A stretch of 53,339 nt of DNA from Halioglobus sp. (GTDB taxonomy: Bacteria; Pseudomonadota; Gammaproteobacteria; Pseudomonadales; Halieaceae), in NCBI GenBank assembly GCA_020443345.1, contig JAGRIH010000006.1, positions 1 through 53,339 of the forward strand, read 5' to 3'. The position numbers and the translations under genes are program-made. Under the pieces are notes generated by a model. The model searched no databases and was not told where the DNA came from. It saw only the letters and a program-made list of their open reading frames with translations. Below, in pieces: positions 43,455 to 51,075 of this stretch (position 1 is the stretch's first letter; the number at the start of each line of letters is the position of its first letter).

Positions 43455-44716
43455 CGCTGCGCATCCTGGTCGATGAGAATATCCCCCTGGCGCAGACTTG
43501 CCTGGGCTCCCTGGGTGTCGTGGAGCGGGTGCCCGGCAGAGCCCTGGATGCGTCGCAGTTGCGCGGCGTCGACGCACTGCTGGTGCGCTCCGTTACCCGG
43601 GTGGATGCCGCGCTGCTGCGCCACAGCCCGGTGCGATTTGTCGGCAGCGCTACCAGCGGCGTGGACCACGTGGATCGCAACTACCTGCGGCGCCAGGGTA
43701 TTGCATTCGCCCATGCCCCGGGGGCCAACGCCAATGCCGTGGTGGAATACGTGCTGGCGGCTGTTGCGGCAGCCGATGACACGCTGGAGCGCCTGCTGGC
43801 AGGCGGGCGGGTGGGTATCATCGGCTACGGTGCCATTGGGCGCGCCCTGGCTGCGCGCCTGGGGTCATTGGGTGTCGCACACTGTGTCTACGACCCGTGG
43901 CTGGCGCGCAGCGGGGTGTGTCATCCGGGCAGCCTGTCCCAGGTGCTGGACTGCGATGTGGTGAGCGTGCACGCGCAGCTCACCCGGCAACCCCCCTGGC
44001 CGAGTTTTCACCTGCTGGGCGAGGCCGAACTCGGCGCCATGGGCGCCGCGCCCCTGTTGATCAACGCCAGTCGCGGTGCGGTGGTGGATAATCGGGCCCT
44101 GCTGCGCGCCCTGGAAAGCGGCAGGGGACCGCGCACCGTACTGGATGTGTGGGAGGCGGAGCCGGGCATCGACCCGGCGTTGCTGGGGCGGGTGTTGCTG
44201 GGAACAGCCCATATCGCGGGCTACAGCCTCGATGGCAAACTGCGGGCGACGCGAATGCTCGCCGCGGCTCTGGCTGCACACCTGGGCGTGCCGGCGGCGG
44301 CGACCGCAACCGGCGCCGGGGACTGCGGCGCAGCGCACAGTGACTTATCGCTGCCGCCTCTGCGGCTGGCCGCCGGTGTCACCGGCGCTGCGCTGCTGCG
44401 GTACCTGCTGCGCGCGCGCTACGACATTGTCGAGGACGACCGACTGCTGCGCGAAGCGACCCTGGGCATGGAACCGGCAGTGGCCGCGGCGGGTTTCGAT
44501 CGCCTGCGCCGGGACTACCGGGTGCGCAGGGAGCTGGCCGGCAGTGTGGTGCATGGCACTGGCGTAGCGCCGCAGGCCAGGCGCCTGGTAGCGGCGCTGG
44601 GTTGTGAACTGGCGGGCGTGTCGCCCGCAGCGCAGGCAGCACGGTCCAGGGCCCCATCGGCCGGCAAATCCATCGCCAGAGCAACGCGAAAACCCGGTTG
44701 TGGAACACCCCCGTGA
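43451..44716 (+). CDS. pdxB: Erythronate-4-phosphate dehydrogenase
   Basis: 421 residues. The NAD-binding motif is GIIGYGAIG (122-130), and the catalytic residues of D-2-hydroxyacid dehydrogenases are Arg208, Glu237 and His254. A DUF3410-like dimerisation domain (about 300-380) marks PdxB. It makes 2-oxo-3-hydroxy-4-phosphobutanoate for pyridoxal phosphate. The usual length is about 380, so the last ~40 residues (Ala/Arg/Ser-rich) are an unusual tail. The GTG at 43451 overlaps the epmC stop. Confidence 0.9.
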   Translation: MTLRILVDENIPLAQTCLGSLGVVERVPGRALDASQLRGVDALLVRSVTRVDAALLRHSPVRFVGSATSGVDHVDRNYLRRQGIAFAHAPGANANAVVEYVLAAVAAADDTLERLLAGGRVGIIGYGAIGRALAARLGSLGVAHCVYDPWLARSGVCHPGSLSQVLDCDVVSVHAQLTRQPPWPSFHLLGEAELGAMGAAPLLINASRGAVVDNRALLRALESGRGPRTVLDVWEAEPGIDPALLGRVLLGTAHIAGYSLDGKLRATRMLAAALAAHLGVPAAATATGAGDCGAAHSDLSLPPLRLAAGVTGAALLRYLLRARYDIVEDDRLLREATLGMEPAVAAAGFDRLRRDYRVRRELAGSVVHGTGVAPQARRLVAALGCELAGVSPAAQAARSRAPSAGKSIARATRKPGCGTPP

Positions 44717-44813
44717 CCGATCTGGAGGCAGCGCGGCTGGGCTGGCGCTGCTTAATGCGCTGCCGGGGGTCGCCGGCGCTCGAAAAACTGACCGGTTCAG
44801 CTTCCAGTTGCTT

Positions 44814-44822
44814 TGGTATAAG
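44814..44822 (+). promoter_or_regulatory. Candidate extended -10 promoter for the Mrp-like cluster
   Basis: TGG-TATAAG has the TGn extended -10 form, 87 bases before the Rap1a/Tai gene. No convincing -35 box was found. The rest of the 192-base gap after pdxB shows no supported gene. Confidence 0.33.
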
Positions 44823-44908
44823 CTGTCACTCGACACGCGGCATTGGGCGGCGCGCAGCGATGCGGCCGAAAACGGTGAGGCAGGGGTGAATTCAGCGGAG
44901 GTGGCTCG

Positions 44909-45385
44909 ATGAATGCCAGACATACGGTTGTGAGTGTTGCGCTGCTGGCGGCATTGCTGATGCCGCTGCAGGGTGCGCGCGCTGTCGAGATACTCTCGGT
45001 GGGGGAGTTGGCCCTGCACTGCGCCCACTACTCGGCAGACCCCGATAACAAGGACGGTATATTCTGCATGCGCTACATCCAGGGCTTCATCGACGGCGCG
45101 GTAGCGACCGATGAGCGGGTGACGTATAACGTCTCGGCCAGGTACACCAAATCAGAGAGCTACGCGGAGCGCGCGACACGCACGCGCGGCGTATTCATGC
45201 CGCGCTATGCGACCTATTACGCCGAGTTCTGTCTCGGTGATCCAGTGCCGCTGCAAGACGTGGTAGGCAAAGTGGTCGCCCACCTCGGCGGCAGGGAGTT
45301 TGCCGACGAACAACTGCCCGCTCGCGGGGTGGTCTACGAGGTGTTGCGCAGGGAGTATCCCTGCGCAAAAGAAGATGAAAAATGA
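44909..45385 (+). CDS. Secreted Rap1a/Tai-domain protein
   Basis: 158 residues. A signal peptide ends near ARA (about residue 25). The mature part has four cysteines (Cys38, Cys53, Cys108, Cys152) and the MRYIQGFIDGAV segment typical of the Rap1a/Tai fold, named from periplasmic immunity proteins of type VI secretion amidase effectors. No effector or secretion gene is nearby, so an immunity role is doubtful. Its stop overlaps the next antiporter gene as ATGA, which ties it to that cluster. Confidence 0.7.
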   Translation: MNARHTVVSVALLAALLMPLQGARAVEILSVGELALHCAHYSADPDNKDGIFCMRYIQGFIDGAVATDERVTYNVSARYTKSESYAERATRTRGVFMPRYATYYAEFCLGDPVPLQDVVGKVVAHLGGREFADEQLPARGVVYEVLRREYPCAKEDEK

Positions 45386-45894
45386 CACACGGTGAATCGG
45401 CCGCGCAGGTGAGCCAACTGACCACCCGGATGCTGTTTCTCGTCGCGCTGCTTAGCAGTGCGTGGCTGCTGTGGTCGGGCATCTACAAGCCGCTGCTGCT
45501 GGGCCTCGGCGCGCTGTCGTGTCTGCTCACCTGCTATGTCGCCAGGCGCATGGGCTACTTCGACAGTGAGTTTTTCATGCTGCACTTCAGCGTGCGGCTG
45601 CTGGTCTACCTCGCGTGGCTTGCCAAAGAAGTGGTGCGCTCCAGTCTCGAGGTATCGCGCATCGTACTGGATCCGCGGTTGCCGATCAGTCCGACTATCG
45701 TCGACATCGATGCCACCGCGCTGCATCCCATTGACCGGGCCATACTCGGCAACTCCATCACGCTCACCCCGGGTACGCTCGCGCTGGATGTGCATCGCGG
45801 GGTCATCAAAGTGCACAGCCTCACCCTGGAGGGGGCGGACGCGCTGATGTCGAGCGGGATGGAGCGGCGCGTCGCGGCCCTGCGCAAGACCTGA
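45382..45894 (+). CDS. mrpE: Mrp antiporter subunit E (MnhE-like)
   Basis: 170 residues. Two membrane helices near the N-terminus and a C-terminal soluble domain with the MrpE pattern (ILGNSITLTPGTLALDV). It is a small subunit of Mrp-type sodium/proton antiporters needed for assembly. It starts the run of overlapping antiporter genes. Confidence 0.9.
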   Translation: MTHGESAAQVSQLTTRMLFLVALLSSAWLLWSGIYKPLLLGLGALSCLLTCYVARRMGYFDSEFFMLHFSVRLLVYLAWLAKEVVRSSLEVSRIVLDPRLPISPTIVDIDATALHPIDRAILGNSITLTPGTLALDVHRGVIKVHSLTLEGADALMSSGMERRVAALRKT

Positions 45895-45895
45895 T

Positions 45896-46177
45896 ATGTA
45901 CTATGTCGTCACCATCGCGACTCTCGCGACCATGACCCTGGCGCTGTTGCGAGCTCTGCAGGGCCCCAGCGTCTACGACCGGGTGCTGGCGATGAATATG
46001 TTTGGCACCAAGACCGTACTGTTGCTCGCGGTCATTGCGCTACTGTTCGGTCGACCCGACTTTCTGGACCTGGCGCTCGCCTACGCGCTGATCAATTTTA
46101 TCGGTGTATTCGCGGTACTGGAATTTATCCGGCGGCGTGCGGCGCACGAAGCGCTACACGGTGAAGGAGAGGGCTGA
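45896..46177 (+). CDS. mrpF: Mrp antiporter subunit F (MnhF-like)
   Basis: 93 residues with three membrane helices. LLRALQGPSVYDRVLAMNM is the MrpF signature. It begins one base after the mrpE stop. Confidence 0.92.
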   Translation: MYYVVTIATLATMTLALLRALQGPSVYDRVLAMNMFGTKTVLLLAVIALLFGRPDFLDLALAYALINFIGVFAVLEFIRRRAAHEALHGEGEG

Positions 46178-46181
46178 CCCA

Positions 46182-46511
46182 ATGGCTGTGCTGACCGATG
46201 TTGCCAGCTGGCTGCTGCTCTCGCTCGGCGGTGTCTTCGTCTTCATCGGCGGACTGGGCGCGCTGCGCATGCCGAGCCTCTACACGCGCATGCACGCCGC
46301 CAGCGTGACCGATACACTGGGGGCCGTGCTGATTATCGCCGGCGCCATCCTCCAGGCCGGTTTTTCACTCGCCGCGATCAAGCTGGCCCTGATTCTCCTG
46401 TTTCTGCTGCTGACCAGCCCGACGGCATCGAATGCGCTGGCGAGCGCGGCGCTGCTGGCCGGCGTGCGGCCGGACAGGGCCCTGCCGTGGCGCGCGGAGC
46501 GCAGTGAATGA
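46182..46511 (+). CDS. mrpG: Mrp antiporter subunit G (MnhG-like)
   Basis: 109 residues with three helices and the MrpG motif GALRMPSLYTRMHAASVTDT. The ATG at 46182 gives the family length. Its stop overlaps the next gene as ATGA. Confidence 0.92.
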   Translation: MAVLTDVASWLLLSLGGVFVFIGGLGALRMPSLYTRMHAASVTDTLGAVLIIAGAILQAGFSLAAIKLALILLFLLLTSPTASNALASAALLAGVRPDRALPWRAERSE

Positions 46512-47497
46512 TCATTTTGTTCGGCGTGTTTTTGCTCACCCTGCTGGTGATCACGGCGCTGGCGATCGTGCGCACCGATCACCTGTTTGTCGCCGTGATA
46601 CTTACCGGTATCTTCAGCCTGCTGATTGCGGCCAACTTTTTTTTGCTGGACGCCGCCGACGTCGCCCTGACCGAAGCCGCGATCGGGGCGGGCATCTCCA
46701 GCGTACTGTTCTTCAGTGCGCTGTCGCTCGCCCCCGAATATGAGCGCCCCTCCGGCTCGGCCAACCGTCTACTGGCGCTGTTGGTCGTCGCCGTCATCAC
46801 CCTGATCGTGGTGTACGCAACATTCGACAAGCCGCGCTTTGGCGACCCGATGGCGCCCGTGCACCAGCATGTGGCGCCCTGGTACATTGAAAAGACGCCC
46901 GTGTACATCGATATCCCCAACATCGTCACCGCGGTGTTGGCCAGTTTCCGCGGTTACGATACCCTCGGCGAAGTTTTCGTCGTCTTTACTGCGGGGATCG
47001 GCGTCCTGTTCCTGCTGGGATTGCCGCCGCGCGGGGGCTCCGGCGACGGCAGCGACGCCAGTGATGCGGGACTGGGGCTGCGTCACTACCTGATCCCGCG
47101 GGTGGTGGGTCGCTTCCTGATCCCGTTTATTTTCCTGTTCGGACTCTACGTGCAGTTCCACGGCGAATACGGCCCCGGTGGCGGCTTTCAGGCGGGGGCC
47201 ATCGTGGCGGCAGCGTTTATTCTCTACGCGCTACTGGAGGGGCAGGAGCAGGCTTTGCGCGTCCTGCCCAGCGGTGTGCTGCTCGGTCTCGTCAGTGGCG
47301 GGGCGCTGCTCTATGGCGGCGTCGGCGCGGCCTGCATGGTGTTGGGGAGCAGCTTTCTGGACTACTCGGTACTGCACGCCGACCCGGTCACCGGGCAGCA
47401 GCTCGGCATACTGCTGGTGGAGGCGGGAGTCGGTATGACGGTCGTCGGTGTGCTGCTGATCATCTTTCACGCCTTTGCCGGGCGCAAGAGCCGCTAA
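46508..47497 (+). CDS. Fused MbhD/MbhE-like and MrpB-like antiporter subunit
   Basis: 329 residues. The N-terminal part (about 1-90) is MbhD/DUF4040-like with DVALTEAAIGAGISS, as found at the C-terminal end of full MrpA. A middle segment (90-165) resembles MbhE, and the C-terminal part (about 190-325) is MnhB-like (FLFGLYVQFHGEYGPGGGFQ). So the C-terminal part of MrpA is here a separate protein joined to MrpB. The Mrp cluster has no gene for a complete MrpA. Confidence 0.85.
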   Translation: MIILFGVFLLTLLVITALAIVRTDHLFVAVILTGIFSLLIAANFFLLDAADVALTEAAIGAGISSVLFFSALSLAPEYERPSGSANRLLALLVVAVITLIVVYATFDKPRFGDPMAPVHQHVAPWYIEKTPVYIDIPNIVTAVLASFRGYDTLGEVFVVFTAGIGVLFLLGLPPRGGSGDGSDASDAGLGLRHYLIPRVVGRFLIPFIFLFGLYVQFHGEYGPGGGFQAGAIVAAAFILYALLEGQEQALRVLPSGVLLGLVSGGALLYGGVGAACMVLGSSFLDYSVLHADPVTGQQLGILLVEAGVGMTVVGVLLIIFHAFAGRKSR

Positions 47498-47853
47498 TGG
47501 AATTTCTTGGACTCTACCACTATTGGGTGTTCGCCATCCTGCTCATGGTGGGTTTTTATGCGGTCGTCGCCAAGCGCAACCTGATCAAGAAGCTGCTCGG
47601 GCTCTCCATCTTCCAATCGGCGGTATTTTTGCTGTACATCACCATGGACAAGGTGGACGGTGGCACTGCTCCGATCCTCCAGGCCGGTGCCCGCAATCAG
47701 GTCTTTTCCAACCCGCTGCCGCAGGTGCTGATACTCACGGCAATCGTGGTGGGGATATCGACCATGGCGCTGGGTCTGGGCATCGTTGTGCGCATCCGGG
47801 AGGAATACGACTCCATCGAAGAGGATGTGATCGAGGAGCGCGACAGGTCGTGA
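47497..47853 (+). CDS. mrpC: Mrp antiporter subunit C (MnhC/NuoK-like)
   Basis: 118 residues with three helices, homologous to NuoK. NLIKKLLGLSIFQSAVFLL and the later LPQVLILTAIVVGISTMALG are typical. Its stop overlaps the next gene's GTG. Confidence 0.92.
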   Translation: MEFLGLYHYWVFAILLMVGFYAVVAKRNLIKKLLGLSIFQSAVFLLYITMDKVDGGTAPILQAGARNQVFSNPLPQVLILTAIVVGISTMALGLGIVVRIREEYDSIEEDVIEERDRS

Positions 47854-49343
47854 GCAACCCGCTAGTCGACCTGCCGGCGCTGCAGGTCATCGTGCCGCTG
47901 CTCACGGCGCCCGTGGTGATACTGCTGCGGCCGGCGGGCCTGGCCTGGGCGGCGGCGAGCGTGGCGAGTCTGTTTGCACTGGCAGTCGCGGTGGCGCTCA
48001 CCGCTGCGGTGCTCGATGCATCTTCGCTGGGTTACAGCATGGGGGCCTGGCCCGCCCCCTATGGCATCGAGCTGGCGGTGGATGCCTTCAGTGCCATCCT
48101 GCTGCTGGTCATCACCGGCGCATCGACGCTGGCGCTGCTGGCCAGCCGCGTCAGCCTCACCGCCGATATAGAGGAGCATCGCCAGCCGCTGTTTTATGCC
48201 GCCTGGCTGCTGGTGCTGGCCGGGCTGGCCGGCATGACCGTCGCGGCCGACGCCTTCAACGTGTTCGTGTTCATGGAGATATCCTCCCTGGCCAGCTACG
48301 TGCTGGTCGCCGGCGGCTCCGATCGGCGCGCTCTGCCCGCGGTATTCAAGTACTTGATCATCGGCACCATCGGCGCAACCTTCTATCTCATCGGTATCGG
48401 GCTCATCTACCTGATGACCGGCACACTGAATCTAGGCGATATGGAAGCCAGGATTCAGGACGTGGCCGACAAGAAGCCGATCCTCGTGGCAGCGGGCTTT
48501 ATTACCGTCGGCCTGGGCCTGAAGGCCGCTGTGTTCCCGCTGCACGTGTGGCTGCCCAACGCCTATACCTACGCACCACATGCGGTGTCAGTGTTTCTCG
48601 CCGCCTGCTCGACCAAGGTCGCACTCTACCTCTTGCTGCGCTTTGACTTTTTTGTTTTCCAGCAGAATCTGTTCGGACACAGCCTGCAGTTTTCCCTGTT
48701 TTTTATGCCCCTGGCGGTACTCGGAATTTTCGTCGGCTCCTGGGTTGCCCTGTTTGAGCGCAACCTGAAGCGCCTGCTGGCCTATTCCTCCATTGCACAG
48801 ATCGGCTACATCATGCTCGGCGCCAGTCTCGTCAGCCGCAGCGGCCTCACCGCCAGTATCGTGCACATGTTCAATCACGCGCTGGCCAAGGGTGCGCTGT
48901 TCCTCGCGGTGGCCTGTCTGGCGACGCGCTGCCCCGGTCTGCGCGTGAGCGATGTTGCCGGCGCTGCCCGCACCATGCCCTGGACCATGGCCGCGTTCGT
49001 CGTCGCCGGCCTGAGCCTGATCGGGGTGCCCGGCACGGCGGGGTTTGTGAGCAAATGGTACCTGATTGCCGCGCTGCTCGGTAACGGTCTGCTCGGGGCG
49101 CTTCTCGCCGCCCTGGTGGTGATGAGTTCGCTGCTGGCGCTGGCCTATATCTGGCGGGTGATAGAGTCCGCCTATTTCGGTCAGCCGGCCCCCGCAGCAC
49201 GCTTGAGTGGCGAGGCGCCGCCCCTGTTGCTCGCCGGGACGTGGGCGGCGGCACTGGCCGGCATCTACTTTGGCCTGCTGCCGTCGCTGCCGGTCACGCT
49301 GTCGGCGACCGCGGCCGAGAGCCTGCTGCGGCACGTCCTGTGA
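47850..49343 (+). CDS. mrpD: Mrp antiporter subunit D (first of three)
   Basis: 497 residues with about 14 membrane helices and the Proton_antipo_M fold. The key charged residues are present: Glu143 (FMEISSLASY), Lys225 (GLGLKAAVFPLHVWLP) and Lys256 (CSTKVALY). It is one of the ion-translocating subunits, related to NuoM/NuoN. The GTG at 47850 overlaps the mrpC stop as GTGA; the longer frame upstream is a shadow of mrpC. Confidence 0.92.
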   Translation: MSNPLVDLPALQVIVPLLTAPVVILLRPAGLAWAAASVASLFALAVAVALTAAVLDASSLGYSMGAWPAPYGIELAVDAFSAILLLVITGASTLALLASRVSLTADIEEHRQPLFYAAWLLVLAGLAGMTVAADAFNVFVFMEISSLASYVLVAGGSDRRALPAVFKYLIIGTIGATFYLIGIGLIYLMTGTLNLGDMEARIQDVADKKPILVAAGFITVGLGLKAAVFPLHVWLPNAYTYAPHAVSVFLAACSTKVALYLLLRFDFFVFQQNLFGHSLQFSLFFMPLAVLGIFVGSWVALFERNLKRLLAYSSIAQIGYIMLGASLVSRSGLTASIVHMFNHALAKGALFLAVACLATRCPGLRVSDVAGAARTMPWTMAAFVVAGLSLIGVPGTAGFVSKWYLIAALLGNGLLGALLAALVVMSSLLALAYIWRVIESAYFGQPAPAARLSGEAPPLLLAGTWAAALAGIYFGLLPSLPVTLSATAAESLLRHVL

Positions 49344-50809
49344 ACGCGGATCACGCCACACTGGCGGCCATCGCACTGCCCCTCGTCGCGGCGTTTGCAA
49401 TTCCGCTCGCGGCTCGCGGCGGCGCAAATCTGCGCGAAACCGTCACGCTGGTGGCGGCTGCTGCGCTGGCCTGGACGGTCTGGGGCATACTGCCCGACGT
49501 GCTCGCCGGGGGCCGCCCCTCGCTCCGGCTCGGCCAGATCATGCCCGGGATCGAGATTGCCTTTCTCGTCGAGCCCCTGGGGATGCTCTTTGCCGCCCTC
49601 GCCGCCGGCCTGTGGATAGTCAACTCGATCTACTCGATCGGTTACATGCGCGGCAACCGCGAGACCAATCAGACGCGCTATTACGTCTGCTTTGCAATCG
49701 CTCTGGGTGCCACTATGGGTGTCGCCTTTGCCGGCAACCTCTTTACCCTGTTCCTGTTTTACGAAGTCCTGACCCTTTCGACCTATCCTCTGGTCGCGCA
49801 CAAGGGCGACCGCAAGAGCGTGCGTTCTGCGCGGGTCTATCTCGGGGTGCTGCTGAGCACGTCGATCGGGCTGTTGCTGCCGGCAATTATCTGGACTTAT
49901 CAGACTGCGGGAACGGGTGATTTTACCCCCGGGGGGATTCTGGCGGACGTGATGGATGGCCCTGCGGTTGGCCTGCTGCTGGCGTTTTTCGTCTTCGGCA
50001 CGGGCAAGGCGGCGGTCATGCCAGTGCATCGCTGGCTGCCTGCGGCGATGGTGGCGCCGACACCGGTCAGCGCACTGCTGCATGCCGTTGCGGTCGTCAA
50101 AGCCGGGGTGTTTACCCTCACCAAGGTCATTGTCTATATCTTTGGCGTGGATTTCCTGTTTGCCGAACCGAGCAGTCACTGGCTGCTTTACATCGCGGCG
50201 TTCACCATTGTCGCTGCCAGTGTGGTGGCCCTGCGGCAGCAAAATCTCAAGCGCCTGCTCGCTTACTCCACCATCGCCCAGTTGTCGTATGTCGTCATGG
50301 CCGCGGCCATCCTCAAACCGCTGGCTGAAATCGGCGCAGCGATTCACATCGTTGCGCACGCCTTTGGCAAGATCACGCTCTTTTTTGCCGCGGGCGCCAT
50401 CTACACCGCATCGAAAAAAACCGAGCTGGGCGAACTCGGGGGAATCGGACGGCGCATGCCCTGGACCATGACTGCCTTCACCATCGGTGCACTGAGCATG
50501 ATCGGCGTACCGCCGACCGGCGGTTTCGTGTCCAAATGGTATATTCTGGCCGGCGCCTTCGAGGCTGACAATTACCTGGCATTGGCGACTATTATTGTCA
50601 GTACGGCGTTGAACGCCGCCTACTTTCTGCCCATCGTTTTTGCCGCGTGGTTCGCCCGCGAGACGGCCCCGCCGGCTGTAGACCACGGCGAAGCGCCGTT
50701 CGCCGTGGTGCTTGCCCTGGTCACCACTGCGGGCCTCACGCTCGCTTTCTTTTTCTTCAATGGGCCGGCACTCGAACTCGAGGCTCAGGTAGTGAGGGGG
50801 CTGAAGTGA
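49340..50809 (+). CDS. Second MrpD/NuoL-type antiporter subunit
   Basis: 489 residues, Proton_antipo_M. Conserved residues are Glu142 (FYEVLTLSTYP), Lys223 (GTGKAAVMPVHRWLP), His248 and Lys254 (LLHAVAVVKAGVF), a pattern closer to NuoL/M than to typical MrpD. It may stand in for the antiporter half of MrpA. A GTG start overlaps the previous stop. The C-terminal amphipathic extension of MrpA is absent. Confidence 0.88.
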   Translation: MNADHATLAAIALPLVAAFAIPLAARGGANLRETVTLVAAAALAWTVWGILPDVLAGGRPSLRLGQIMPGIEIAFLVEPLGMLFAALAAGLWIVNSIYSIGYMRGNRETNQTRYYVCFAIALGATMGVAFAGNLFTLFLFYEVLTLSTYPLVAHKGDRKSVRSARVYLGVLLSTSIGLLLPAIIWTYQTAGTGDFTPGGILADVMDGPAVGLLLAFFVFGTGKAAVMPVHRWLPAAMVAPTPVSALLHAVAVVKAGVFTLTKVIVYIFGVDFLFAEPSSHWLLYIAAFTIVAASVVALRQQNLKRLLAYSTIAQLSYVVMAAAILKPLAEIGAAIHIVAHAFGKITLFFAAGAIYTASKKTELGELGGIGRRMPWTMTAFTIGALSMIGVPPTGGFVSKWYILAGAFEADNYLALATIIVSTALNAAYFLPIVFAAWFARETAPPAVDHGEAPFAVVLALVTTAGLTLAFFFFNGPALELEAQVVRGLK

Positions 50810-51075
50810 CAGACACGCCGCAGAAAGACCATTGGCTGGTGCGTCCATCCACCATTGCCCGCCTCTGGCTGGCATTCACCGCGGTGCTCGCGGTGACCGT
50901 CGCGGCACAGCTCGTGTATGGCGTGAAAGGGTATTTCGGTGTCGATGGCTGGTTCGGCTTTGGCGCCGTGTTCGGCTTTCTCGCGTGTTTGCTCATGGTG
51001 CTCGCGGCGAAGGGGCTCGGTCGGTTGATCAAGCGGGATGAGCGCTACTACGATGACGGAGACAGCGATGCCTGA
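50806..51075 (+). CDS. Small two-helix protein inside the antiporter cluster
   Basis: 89 residues from a GTG overlapping the previous stop (GTGA). Two membrane helices (about 19-40 and 50-70) and an acidic tail (RYYDDGDSD). No family was recognised. Its stop lies inside the start of the next gene, so translation is tightly coupled. It is probably an accessory subunit of the complex. Confidence 0.7.
   Translation: MTDTPQKDHWLVRPSTIARLWLAFTAVLAVTVAAQLVYGVKGYFGVDGWFGFGAVFGFLACLLMVLAAKGLGRLIKRDERYYDDGDSDA

Noticed and set aside
44604-44912. Plus-strand frames (about 60-100 codons) between pdxB and the Rap1a/Tai gene
   Set aside because: Low-complexity Arg/Ala-rich translation, overlapping pdxB and the start of the next gene, with no homology.
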